Origin: Propionibacterium cyclohexanicum
GTDB taxonomy: Bacteria; Actinomycetota; Actinomycetes; Propionibacteriales; Propionibacteriaceae
NCBI RefSeq assembly: GCF_900111365.1
Contig: NZ_FOGZ01000004.1
Coordinates: forward strand, 1-64,000
Length of the DNA: 64,000 bases
Direction of reading: 5' to 3'
Made by a program: the position numbers and the translations under genes. Under the pieces are notes generated by a model. It worked only from the letters and a program-made list of their open reading frames with translations, did no database searches and was not told the origin of the DNA. This document shows, piece by piece, positions 27,253 to 35,419 of this stretch (position 1 is the stretch's first letter; each line of letters starts with the position of its first letter).

Positions 27253-29243
27253 CAGCGTCGGCCAGCGAGGGTGCGCTGGCGGTACCGGTCGGCAAGCTCA
27301 CGGCTCGACTTGAGCTGATAGGGCACCGAGGTGACCATGACGCCCTTCATGAAGTGCAGCCGGGTACTGATGAGCAACGCGGTCTGGTTGTGCAGCAACT
27401 GCTCCCACCAGTGCCCCACGACATACTCGGGGATGTACACGCAGACGATGTCACGCGGATTCTCGCTGATCAGCTCCCTGACATAGTCCAGGAAGGGCTG
27501 GGTGACCTGGCGGAACGGTGAGTCGATCACCTTGAGCGGCACGGAGAGGTCATCCGCCTGCCAGGCCCGCACCACCTCGGCGGTCTCATCCGGATCGACA
27601 GCGACGGTGACCGCCTCGAGCTCGCTGGGCTGGGTGGCTTTCGCGAACTGGATTGCCTTGACAGTGGGCTTGTTCAGGGCGCTCACCATGACGACTGCCC
27701 GCACCCGGCTGGGCAGTGCCCGGTCGGAGGGCCCGATCGTCCCGACCTCCTGGCGCACCTGCTCGTAATGCCGGTGGATCTGGCGCATGAGCCAGAAGAT
27801 CACCACCATGGCAAGCAACGCGAGCCAGGCACCGTGGATGAACTTGCTCACCACCACGATGATGAGCACAACACCGGTCATCACCATGCCGATGCTGTTG
27901 ATGACTCGGCTGTGCTTCATCTGGCGCCGGGTGGCCGGATCGGTCTGCGTCTTCAGCTTGCGGGTCCAGTGGCGCAGCATGCCGATCTGGCTGAGCGTGA
28001 ACGAGATGAACACGCCCACCACGTACATCTGGATGAGCATCGTCACCGAGGCATCGAAGACGAGCACCAGCACGACCGCGCCGGTGGCCAGGGTGAGAAT
28101 GCCATTGGAATAGGCCAGCCTGTCGCCGCGGGTGTGCAACTGGCGGGGCAGCCAGCCGTCGCGCGAGAGGATCGAGCCCAGCGTCGGGAAACCGTTGAAC
28201 GCCGTATTGGCGGCCAGGAACAGGATGACCATCGTCATGGTGATGAGGAAGTAGAAGCCCAGTGGAAAGCCGGGGTAGAACACGGCCCGGGCGAGCTGGC
28301 CCATGACGGTGGTCGGCTCGCCGGTGATCCGCTGGCCCGTGCTCGACATGAAATAGGAGCCGGCGCTTACATCGATCATCTTCACGCCGGCGAGCCGCGC
28401 CAGCACGAGAATGCCCAGCAGCATGCTCACCGCTATCGTGCCGAGCAGGAGCAGCGTCGTGGCCGCATTCTTGCTCTTCGGCTTGCGGAAATTGGGCACA
28501 CCGTTGCTGATGGCCTCCACCCCGGTGAGCGCCGCGCAGCCGGACGAGAAGGTCCGGGCAAGCAGCGCCACCATCCCCAGCCCGACGAGAGGTTCGTATT
28601 GCTGGGTGCCAACGACCGTATAGCCAGCGGTGGAGGCGGTCAGTGGGTGACCGAGCACGAAGATCTGCACGAGACCCCAGATCACCATGACGGCCACACC
28701 GGCCATGAACAGATAGGTGGGCACCGCGAAGATCCCGCCGGAATCGCGTACCCCTCGCAGGTTCACGGCCATGATGAGCACGATGACGACGGCCGCGACC
28801 TCGCCCTCGTGGCCGCTGATGAACGGCAGCATCGCCTTCGCGTTCTGGACCCCCGAGCTCACCGAGACGGCCACGGTGAGTACATAGTCCACCAGGAGCG
28901 CGCTGGCCACGACGAGCCCTCCGGTGGGGCCCAGGTTGGTGGTGACGACCTCATAGTCACCGCCTCCGCTGGGATAGGCGTGCACGGTCTGGCGATAGCT
29001 CGCAACGACCACGAGCAGGACCGCCGCCACGGCCAACCCGATGGGCAGCGAGAAGCCGAAACCGGCCATCCCGGCCAGGGAGAGGGTGATGAGGATCTCA
29101 TCAGGCGCATACGCCACCGAGCTCAAGGCATCGGAGGCGAAGATCGGCAGCGCGATACGCTTCGGAAGCAACGTCTCCCCCAGCTGTGCACTTGACAGCC
29201 GGCGTCCGACGAGCACGCGTTTGACCGCATCGGTGATGCTCAC
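27252..29243 (-). CDS. APC-superfamily potassium transporter (KimA-like, Rv2690c-like)
   Basis: 663 residues: about 12 membrane helices in the first 470, beginning with the APC signature FASDALSSVAYAPDEILITL. A cytoplasmic C-terminal domain of about 190 residues follows (RAVVMVSALNKPTVKAIQFA). The arrangement resembles KimA, a K+/H+ symporter inhibited by c-di-AMP in Bacillus. Divergent from two TrkA genes, as in M. tuberculosis Rv2690c/Rv2691-Rv2692, which supports a K+ role. GTG 29243 has TAGGGT 8 bp upstream (leaderless). Overlaps the methyltransferase gene by 1 bp. An amino-acid permease remains the alternative. Confidence 0.82.
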   Translation of the reverse strand: MSITDAVKRVLVGRRLSSAQLGETLLPKRIALPIFASDALSSVAYAPDEILITLSLAGMAGFGFSLPIGLAVAAVLLVVVASYRQTVHAYPSGGGDYEVVTTNLGPTGGLVVASALLVDYVLTVAVSVSSGVQNAKAMLPFISGHEGEVAAVVIVLIMAVNLRGVRDSGGIFAVPTYLFMAGVAVMVIWGLVQIFVLGHPLTASTAGYTVVGTQQYEPLVGLGMVALLARTFSSGCAALTGVEAISNGVPNFRKPKSKNAATTLLLLGTIAVSMLLGILVLARLAGVKMIDVSAGSYFMSSTGQRITGEPTTVMGQLARAVFYPGFPLGFYFLITMTMVILFLAANTAFNGFPTLGSILSRDGWLPRQLHTRGDRLAYSNGILTLATGAVVLVLVFDASVTMLIQMYVVGVFISFTLSQIGMLRHWTRKLKTQTDPATRRQMKHSRVINSIGMVMTGVVLIIVVVSKFIHGAWLALLAMVVIFWLMRQIHRHYEQVRQEVGTIGPSDRALPSRVRAVVMVSALNKPTVKAIQFAKATQPSELEAVTVAVDPDETAEVVRAWQADDLSVPLKVIDSPFRQVTQPFLDYVRELISENPRDIVCVYIPEYVVGHWWEQLLHNQTALLISTRLHFMKGVMVTSVPYQLKSSRELADRYRQRTLAGRR

Positions 29244-29251
29244 GACGGCCC

Positions 29252-29257
29252 ACCCTA
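29252..29257 (-). promoter_or_regulatory. -10 element TAGGGT, leaderless KimA-like promoter
   Basis: TAGGGT with 8 bp to GTG 29243. A plus-strand -10-like TACGCT at 29362-29367 serves the divergent trkA pair, about 70 nt before its start. Confidence 0.45.
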
Positions 29258-29436
29258 ATGCCGCACCGAAGCGAAGCTGCCATCGCGTCCGGCAATGGAA
29301 GCCCGCTGCACGCCGCCGACCACGGCCGGCGGGCGGGGCGCGGACTGTCCGGGTGCCTGGCTACGCTGGGGACGCACTGGCGAGGCGGGTGCACCAAAGC
29401 GGCGCGGATCGGCGCCGACAGATCGCGGAGGTTCGA

Positions 29437-30099
29437 GTGCATTTTGTGATCATGGGCTGTGGGCGCGTCGGTGCAAGCCTGGCACGGATCCTGGAGAAGC
29501 GCGGCCACTCCATCGCCGTCATCGACCTCAATGTCGAGGCGTTCCGCAAGCTCGGGCCGGACTTCTCCGGACGCACGGTCAAGGGTGTGGGTTTCGATCG
29601 GGACGTGCTGCTCAAGGCCGGGATTCGCGAGACCGATGGCTTCGCCGCCGTGGCCAGCGGCGACAACTCCAACATTCTCGCAGCCCGGGTCGTGCGCGAG
29701 GAGTTCGATGTGCAGAACGTCGTGGCGCGCATCTACGACCAGGGCCGCGCCGAGGTCTACGAGAAGCTGGGCATTCCCACCGTCGCCACCGTCCGCTGGG
29801 CCGCAGGCCAGGTGATGAACAGGCTGCTCACCGACGTGGCCACCCCGGTGTGGCGTGACCCCTCGGGCATGACCTCCCTCCTGCAGGTGCCTTTCGAGAG
29901 CTCCTGGGCCGGTACCTCGATCAAGGACATCGAGTCGAAGCTGCATGTGAAGGTGCCCTTCATCACCAGGCTCGGCAGTGGCCAGATCCCGGCCGACCAG
30001 CTGCTCCTCCAGGAGGGGGATGTGCTCTACATCGCCGCCACTAATGACCGCGCCCAGTCGGTCTTCCGCGCGCTGTCCGCGGCCCCGGAAGGGCATTGA
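29437..30099 (+). CDS. ceoB: TrkA-type potassium uptake regulator (CeoB-like)
   Basis: 220 residues: RCK_N domain with NAD-binding VIMGCGRVGASLARILEKRG and acidic IDLN at the end of beta-2, then an RCK_C domain (IKDIESKLHVKVPFITRLG...EGDVLYIAA). Cytoplasmic gating subunit for K+ transporters. GTG 29437 is preceded by GGAGG at 5-6 nt, which fixes the start. Followed 33 bp later by a second TrkA gene; divergent from the KimA-like transporter it may regulate. Orthologous to Rv2691 by position. Confidence 0.9.
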   Translation: MHFVIMGCGRVGASLARILEKRGHSIAVIDLNVEAFRKLGPDFSGRTVKGVGFDRDVLLKAGIRETDGFAAVASGDNSNILAARVVREEFDVQNVVARIYDQGRAEVYEKLGIPTVATVRWAAGQVMNRLLTDVATPVWRDPSGMTSLLQVPFESSWAGTSIKDIESKLHVKVPFITRLGSGQIPADQLLLQEGDVLYIAATNDRAQSVFRALSAAPEGH

Positions 30100-30132
30100 G
30101 CCGATGCACACGCCAGAAAGGGCAACGCAGGG

Positions 30133-30807
30133 ATGAGAGTTTCGATCGTGGGTGCCGGAAACGTCGGCCGCTCCATCGCCAGGGAGCTGATCGCCAATGG
30201 GCACGAGGTGCTGCTCATCGAGAAGGACCCGCACGCCATCAAGTCCGATACCGTTCCGGAGGCGGAATGGCTCCTCGCGGATGCCTGTGAGATGGACTCG
30301 CTGGCCGAGGCCGATCTGCAGACCTGCGATGTCGCCATCGCCGCCACCGGCGACGACAAGGCCAATCTCGTGCACACTCTCCTCGCGAAGACCGAGTTCG
30401 GGGTTCCGCGGACAGTTGCGCGGGTGAACCATCCGCGCAACGAGTGGATGTTCGACGAACGTTGGGGCGTCGATGTTGCAGTGTCCACGCCACGCATCAT
30501 GTCCGCGCTGGTTGAGGAGGCCGTCAGTGTCGGCGCCGTGGTGCGACTCATGACCTTCAAGAAGGGATCTGCCAATCTCGTCGAGCTCACGCTGCCCGAG
30601 GAGTCGCCGGCGGTCGGCTCCCGGGTACGCGAGCTGAGCTTCCCCGGCGACGGGGTCCTGGTGGCCATCGTCCGCGACGGGCGGTCCCGTCCCCCCGAGC
30701 GCGACGCCGCCGTGGAGATGGGCGACGAGTTGTTGTTCACGATCTCCGAGGAATACGAGCAGGAGCTGTCGCGCTATCTCGTGCCGACGCCGGCCAAGAG
30801 GCGCTGA
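30133..30807 (+). CDS. ceoC: TrkA-type potassium uptake regulator (CeoC-like)
   Basis: 224 residues, RCK_N with VSIVGAGNVGRSIARELIANG and LLIEKD, then RCK_C (SRVRELSFPGDGVLVAIV...MGDELLFTI). Probably forms a hetero-complex with the preceding TrkA protein, since split pairs are the rule at this locus. ATG 30133 has GAAAGGG about 13 nt upstream. Ends 112 bp before the OB-fold gene on the other strand; no strong terminator hairpin in the gap. Confidence 0.9.
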   Translation: MRVSIVGAGNVGRSIARELIANGHEVLLIEKDPHAIKSDTVPEAEWLLADACEMDSLAEADLQTCDVAIAATGDDKANLVHTLLAKTEFGVPRTVARVNHPRNEWMFDERWGVDVAVSTPRIMSALVEEAVSVGAVVRLMTFKKGSANLVELTLPEESPAVGSRVRELSFPGDGVLVAIVRDGRSRPPERDAAVEMGDELLFTISEEYEQELSRYLVPTPAKRR

Positions 30808-30919
30808 GAACCGGCCGGCTGCCTGCGTTCCCGTCCCGGTGCGCCACGATCCGCGATTCGCCACGATCCTCGCGCGGACCGCCCGTCCTCGAATGTGGGG
30901 TGCCGCCGTCCTAGCGCGT

Positions 30920-31318
30920 TCAGGCGAGCAGCTTGTAGCGGGGGTTGTAGATGATCGCAGTGCGCCCGTCGTGATTGACCAGCCCTTCAACCCGCAACCG
31001 GCGCCCCGGATCAACCCCGGAGATGGTGTGCCGACCCATCCAGATGAGCTTCACCGTCCCTGAGCCATCGGTCAGTTCGGCTTCGAGCCAGTGGTGACGC
31101 TCATTCGGATTGAGCGTGACCACCGACACAGTCCCCTGGACGGTGACGCGCTGACGATCCCCGACCTCACCGATGGGGGTGGCGCCTGAGCGGATGGCCT
31201 CGTCCACGAGCTCTTCGGATTCCAGCTCGCGGTCGGAGCTGATCAATCGCCGCAGTCTGCGACGCCACCAGGAATCCTTGCGAGCTGGTCGGGTGCGGTC
31301 GTCCCGGTCGGTCGGCAT
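30920..31318 (-). CDS. OB-fold nucleic-acid-binding protein (Rv2694c-like)
   Basis: 132 residues. After a basic, Trp/Arg-rich N-terminus (DSWWRRRLRRLI), the OB fold runs from about 45 (RQRVTVQGTVSVVTLNP...LEAELTDGSGTVKLIWMGR...GRRLRVEGLV). Members are annotated as OB-fold or RecG-like wedge proteins without known function. ATG 31318 is used; a TTG 9 nt further up is less likely. Lies 19 bp after DUF3710 on the same strand, as in mycobacteria. Confidence 0.85.
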   Translation of the reverse strand: MPTDRDDRTRPARKDSWWRRRLRRLISSDRELESEELVDEAIRSGATPIGEVGDRQRVTVQGTVSVVTLNPNERHHWLEAELTDGSGTVKLIWMGRHTISGVDPGRRLRVEGLVNHDGRTAIIYNPRYKLLA

Positions 31319-31337
31319 GGTGATCAACTCGCTGATC

Positions 31338-32123
31338 TCAGCGTGCTTCCGGCTGCGATCCGAGATTCTCCGGCAGGCTCAAGGGGATGAGATCGCCGGG
31401 AACCATTGGACGCTCACCGCGGCGCACGACGGTGTTCGCGAAGAACTCGTAGAGCAGCTCGGCCGGGCCCTCAATGCCCTCCGAGACGCCCGCTTCCCCC
31501 ATGAGCACGCCACGCAGCAGCCACCGCGGGCCCTGGGCGAACCAGGTGCGTGAGACGTGGTAGCCATGCTGTCCATCGGGTGTGGTGAGGGGGACGACCC
31601 GGCGGACCTCGGTTCCGAAAGGCCCCTTGCCCAGGGTGAAGGTGCCGCCCGCAGAGTTGGTGTTCTCCATCATCTCGGCACGAATCGTCGGGAGCATGCT
31701 GTGATGGGCGGGGGCCGCGAACAGCGACAGCTCCAGCACTGACTGGCCCTGGACCACCAGCACGGCCTGCACCTCCTGGGTGGCCTGGTTCACCTGCAGC
31801 TGCAGCTGCATGCCGTCGAAGGGAGTGAGCACCAGGCTGCCGAAATCGAGCCGCTCGACGTCGTCGGCCTCCAAGTCCACCTCGGTGATGTCGAAAGGTC
31901 CTTCGGTGCGCCAGTCCTTCGACTCGTCGAGCAGTTCCCATTCGTCGGCGGGTGCCGTGCGGGCAGCTGCCTGCTGTTCGGAACCGTCCGCATCAGGGGA
32001 GAGGCCGGAGTCGACGAGCCGCTCCTCCGCGGACTGCGCGGGGTCCTCGGTATGCGTGGTCGCGCCCGCGGCCTCTTCCGCATCGCTGTCGACCGACGTG
32101 TGCTTCTTGCGACCAAAGATCAC
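31338..32123 (-). CDS. DUF3710 family protein
   Basis: 261 residues. The first 70 are acidic and probably disordered. The DUF3710 domain (about 75-245) is recognised from DITEVDLEADDVERLDFGSL, the Gln-rich strand GMQLQLQVNQATQEVQAVL and GPRWLLRGVLMG. No catalytic motif is known. GTG 32123 follows GGGAGAG closely. Operonic with the OB-fold gene (Rv2696c-Rv2694c order). The dut gene that usually sits next to it is absent here. Confidence 0.85.
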   Translation of the reverse strand: MIFGRKKHTSVDSDAEEAAGATTHTEDPAQSAEERLVDSGLSPDADGSEQQAAARTAPADEWELLDESKDWRTEGPFDITEVDLEADDVERLDFGSLVLTPFDGMQLQLQVNQATQEVQAVLVVQGQSVLELSLFAAPAHHSMLPTIRAEMMENTNSAGGTFTLGKGPFGTEVRRVVPLTTPDGQHGYHVSRTWFAQGPRWLLRGVLMGEAGVSEGIEGPAELLYEFFANTVVRRGERPMVPGDLIPLSLPENLGSQPEAR

Positions 32124-32374
32124 TGCTCTCCCACCATCGTGCCGGGCCCTCGGTGAGGGGACGCGCCTGCGCAGCACATCGGATCCAACATTAGCCCGGC
32201 AACGCGTGCCCCAGCGCGTGACCCGCATCCGAGGAGGCAGATCCTCCCGCCGCCCTGCCGCGCCACCGCGCTCCGCACTTGCGGGCGGGGCAAGGACATG
32301 GATCTAGAATGGGCAGCATCGTCCGCACGCCAGGTGGACGCCACGTCTTGCCCGCACCATCGAACGGAGAGCCC

Positions 32375-32662
32375 ATGGCAACCCCCAAGAACCTGCAGTT
32401 CAAGCTCCTCGGTGCGGTGGCCAGCGCCGGCGTCGCGCTGGTCGGGCAGCGGCTGCTCAAGGGTGGCTGGCGTCGGGTCACCGGCGAAGAGCCTCCGGAC
32501 CCCTCCGATCCTCAGGTGCCGGCCACGAAGGCGATCAGCTGGCTGATCCTCAGCACGCTCCTCATCAGCGTGGTCCAGCTGCTCATCCAGCGCAAGGCCG
32601 CTCGTCAGACCAACCCCATCACCAAGGACCGCGGATCGGCGAGCGCTCCCTTCTCGGTGTAG
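32375..32662 (+). CDS. DUF4235 small membrane protein
   Basis: 95 residues. Hydrophobic segments at about 8-24 (LLGAVASAGVALVGQRLL) and 48-68 (AISWLILSTLLISVVQLLI) flank a GWRRVTGEEPPDPSDP loop typical of DUF4235; the C-terminus is basic. Function unknown. ATG 32375 follows CGGAGAG; -10-like TAGAAT is present at about 32307. Convergent with DUF4193. Confidence 0.8.
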   Translation: MATPKNLQFKLLGAVASAGVALVGQRLLKGGWRRVTGEEPPDPSDPQVPATKAISWLILSTLLISVVQLLIQRKAARQTNPITKDRGSASAPFSV

Positions 32663-32747
32663 CCACTGGCTCATGGCCCGCCCGGGTGCTGTGCAGGGGC
32701 GCATTCCCGGGCGGACGGACGACTGAACGGACGCCTGAGCAGAACCG

Positions 32748-32785
32748 GACGACACTGCCGGACAATGACGACACTGCCGGACAAT
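32748..32785. repeat. 19-bp direct duplication before the palindrome
   Basis: The 19-bp unit ACGACACTGCCGGACAATG occurs twice in tandem immediately upstream of and into the large palindrome; the second copy's end (GGACAATG) is the first arm's beginning. Confidence 0.7.
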
Positions 32786-32826
32786 GAGTGGGCCCATGCC
32801 GATCGGCATGGGCCCACTCATTGTCC
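32779..32826. terminator. 48-bp perfect palindrome between convergent genes (candidate bidirectional terminator)
   Basis: Two 24-bp arms (first beginning GGACAATGAGTGGGCCCATG) meet with no spacer at 32802/32803. It lies 117 bp after the DUF4235 stop and 105 bp after the DUF4193 stop, pointing to bidirectional termination. There is no T-tract, so another role (protein binding, recombination) is possible. Confidence 0.6.
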
Positions 32827-32930
32827 ACTTCAGTACTTGTCCACCCTGTGTCTGTCCACCCAGTGCTTACCCACCCCGGTGCTACAGCGAGATCGCGTCC
32901 CGGCTCCTGGCCCGGGTGCCATTGGAGGTT

Positions 32931-33227
32931 TCAGACACAGTCGATGCAGTACATGTCCTTTCCCCGCGTCTCCGCGAGCTGGCTGCGGGACTTCACGAGG
33001 AAGCAGCTGGCGCAGGTGAACTCGTCTGCTTGACGGGGCAGCACACGAACGGTGAGCTGCTCGTGCGAGAGGTCGGCCCCGGGCAGCTCGAAGGCCTCGG
33101 CGGCCTCAGCCTCGTCCTCGTCGACCTTGCCGGAGTTCTTGTCGTTGCGTCGGCTCTTCAGCTCCTCGATCGAGTCCTCACGTGTCTCGTCCTCAGACTT
33201 GCGAGGTGCATCGTAATCAGTCGCCAT
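32931..33227 (-). CDS. DUF4193 family protein
   Basis: 98 residues. N-terminus MATDYDAPRKSEDE, an acidic middle, and a C-terminal zinc-ribbon-like part with Cys pairs FTCASC and MYCIDC. Matches the conserved actinobacterial DUF4193 (Rv2699c). ATG 33227 follows AAAGGG. Function unknown. Neighbouring sepH is divergent. Confidence 0.85.
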   Translation of the reverse strand: MATDYDAPRKSEDETREDSIEELKSRRNDKNSGKVDEDEAEAAEAFELPGADLSHEQLTVRVLPRQADEFTCASCFLVKSRSQLAETRGKDMYCIDCV

Positions 33228-33473
33228 GGTGCCCTTTCGAATACCTGCAGCCGGAGGAACCCGGCCGCTTCTCATCGGGTGTTCCGGACCTCGATCCGGA
33301 GCACCTGCTCGTTCTGCCGCCCACAGAACGCCCGAATTTTACCCATTGTTCCCCGAAGTGCAACCCTGTTCCCGTCAGTTTCTAGGACCCGATCCGGTAG
33401 CCGCGCAACCGGCGGCCCTCCCTCCGGGCAGCCGGGGGCTTCCCGGTGAGCGTTCTTCGCCGCGCGCTCGCGG

Positions 33474-33479
33474 TAGGTT
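33474..33479 (+). promoter_or_regulatory. -10 element TAGGTT, sepH promoter
   Basis: TAGGTT is 6 bp before ATG 33486, the spacing seen at other leaderless starts in the window. If translation really begins at 33570, this would instead give an 84-nt leader. Confidence 0.45.
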
Positions 33480-33485
33480 TGTCCC

Positions 33486-34715
33486 ATGCCCCGTCGAGAC
33501 GCGGCGGCGGGCACGAGAGCGACGAACGCGCCGGGGCTGTGTCCCCCGGCGCCATGCAGGGGGATCCAGATGGACAGCGCATTGACGCCGAGAGAGATCC
33601 AGTCCCGCATCAGAGCGGGAGAGTCTCTCGAAGACGTTGCGCGCGCCGCCGGGGTGCCCACCGGGGACATCGAGGGATATGCGGCACCGGTGCTCGCCGA
33701 GCGCGAGCACATGGCAGCCCTCGCGCAGAGCGCGCAGGTACGCCGAGCCACCGGCCCGAGCACCCCGATCTCGCTTGACGAGAGCATCGTGCCCCGGCTC
33801 GAGAACAGGGGCGTCGATCCCGCCTCGGTGCTGTGGGACGCCTGGCGCGAGGAGGATCGCGCCGATCGGCACTGGACGGTAAGGCTGTCCTATCAGTCCG
33901 GTTCGGCGGGCCACGAGGCGCTCTTCGACTTCGATCCCCGAGGTCGTTCGGTGAGCCCGGTCAATTCCGACGCGCAGAAGCTGGTGGGTGAGCCGCAGGA
34001 GCACAAGCGTCCGGCCCCGCGGCCCCGCACCAAGACCGACCCCGACACCGAGCCCACGGTCGATCTCAATGACGAGCTGGCGCTCGTGCGGGCAGTCCAG
34101 GACGACGAGACGCCGATCATCGCCGGTGGGTCGGCACTGGCGGAGTTGTATGCCGCGGCAGCCGCCAACCACACCGGCCGAAGGCCGAGGAATTCGCCGA
34201 CCGACAATCTGCGCGAGACGGACGGCATCTACGACATCGTGCCGAATCCTCCCTCCGACATGGATGTGCTCTACGACATGCTCTCGGGCTTCGACGAGGA
34301 TTCGGTGCACGTGTATTCCGGGCTGGAGCGGCCCGTCCATCTCGGCGGCGAGCCATCCGCCGACATAGCGGACACCCCCACCGCCACCGGCGAGCCACCC
34401 GCCGAGGACCACGACGAATCCGCTGGAGCCCCCCGGTCAACGCAGCGAGCGAGCACGCAGGCAGCGACGCAACCCGCTGGCCCACCGGCCGGCTCGAACG
34501 CCCCGGAACCGCCCGAACAGGACGCACTCGGGCCCAAGGAGACCACCCATCACCCCGAGACTCTGAAGAACCCGACCAGCCCTGCGCCTGCAGCCGGCAA
34601 GAAGAGCCCACGGCGCCGGCGCGCCCACCGCGCGAGCGTGCCCACCTGGGACGAGATCATGTTCGGTGGCCCGCGCCCCGAGTCGTCGGGTGAACCCCCG
34701 CACGACAAGCAGTGA
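33486..34715 (+). CDS. sepH: Septation protein SepH (DUF3071)
   Basis: SepH binds FtsZ and stimulates ring assembly in actinobacteria. The helix-turn-helix core is clear (LTPREIQSRIRAGESLEDVA, then APVLAEREHMAALAQSAQVR). A long disordered Pro/Thr-rich region (about 190-370) follows. The end has RRRRAHRASVPTWDEIMFGG, the conserved C-terminal motif. The roughly 50-residue beta-rich N-terminal segment found in Streptomyces SepH is missing; only 28 unrelated residues precede MDSALTPREI. Start ATG 33486 is supported by the adjacent -10; ATG 33570 (381 residues) has AGGGGGAT and is a strong alternative. Confidence 0.85.
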   Translation: MPRRDAAAGTRATNAPGLCPPAPCRGIQMDSALTPREIQSRIRAGESLEDVARAAGVPTGDIEGYAAPVLAEREHMAALAQSAQVRRATGPSTPISLDESIVPRLENRGVDPASVLWDAWREEDRADRHWTVRLSYQSGSAGHEALFDFDPRGRSVSPVNSDAQKLVGEPQEHKRPAPRPRTKTDPDTEPTVDLNDELALVRAVQDDETPIIAGGSALAELYAAAAANHTGRRPRNSPTDNLRETDGIYDIVPNPPSDMDVLYDMLSGFDEDSVHVYSGLERPVHLGGEPSADIADTPTATGEPPAEDHDESAGAPRSTQRASTQAATQPAGPPAGSNAPEPPEQDALGPKETTHHPETLKNPTSPAPAAGKKSPRRRRAHRASVPTWDEIMFGGPRPESSGEPPHDKQ

Positions 34716-34747
34716 CACTTCCCCCCTGCCGAGGCGGCGAGCTGGGC

Positions 34748-35419
34748 TCATCCGAAGGGCAGAGTCTGGGGACTGAGGGTGGCATGCAATGGACGGCCCA
34801 TGCCAAGCCGAAAGTGCTTACGGCACAGCACCTCGTAGTGCAGGCCGGCTGGCGTGCCCTCGGCGGTGTCGGCAATGAGCACCTGCTCACCCTGCCTCAC
34901 CAGATGGCCCTCGCGCACCCTCGCATTCATCGTGCCGCGTGCCCCACACCAGCACAGCGGTTGCACCTGCATCGTCTCCACCCGATCGGCGAGCTCGACG
35001 AGCCGACGCGATCCGGGAAACATCAGGCTGCGGAAATCGCTGAGGATCCCGAAGCAGAAGACGTCGATGCCCAGCTCGTCGACGACCCGCGCGAGCTCAT
35101 CGATGTGGGTCGGCGTATAGAACTGCACCTCGTCACAGACCAGGAAGTCGATCCGCGCACCCGAGGTCAGTTCCTTGACGATCATCGCCCAGAAGTCCAG
35201 CGCATCGTCCACCTCCACCGCAGGCCGGCTCATCCCCACCCGGGAGGTGATCTCCGGCGCCCCGCTGCGATCCTGCCTGGTGAACAGCAGACCCCGACGG
35301 TCGTGGGCCGACTGGGTGTGCGCAGTCTGCAGGGCAAGGGTCGACTTGCCGGAATTCATCGGCCCGCTGAAGAACAGCAGCTGGGCCGTGGCAGGAGCGC
35401 TGGCATCCATTCCGCTCAT
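34748..35419 (-). CDS. tdk: Thymidine kinase
   Basis: Type II thymidine kinase for thymidine salvage, 223 residues. P-loop SGPMNSGKST (18-27), DEVQFY catalytic region, and zinc cysteines in CWCGARGTMNARV and YEVLCRKH. ATG 35419 overlaps the upstream phosphodiesterase stop by 4 bp (ATGA). Third gene of DUF5998-phosphodiesterase-tdk, a run with overlapping starts. Neighbours do not suggest a shared pathway beyond nucleotide metabolism. Confidence 0.94.
   Translation of the reverse strand: MSGMDASAPATAQLLFFSGPMNSGKSTLALQTAHTQSAHDRRGLLFTRQDRSGAPEITSRVGMSRPAVEVDDALDFWAMIVKELTSGARIDFLVCDEVQFYTPTHIDELARVVDELGIDVFCFGILSDFRSLMFPGSRRLVELADRVETMQVQPLCWCGARGTMNARVREGHLVRQGEQVLIADTAEGTPAGLHYEVLCRKHFRLGMGRPLHATLSPQTLPFG

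Noticed and set aside
27768-29195. 475-codon plus-strand frame
   Set aside because: Antisense of the KimA-like transporter; His/Asp/Gly-rich composition is an artefact of the opposite strand.
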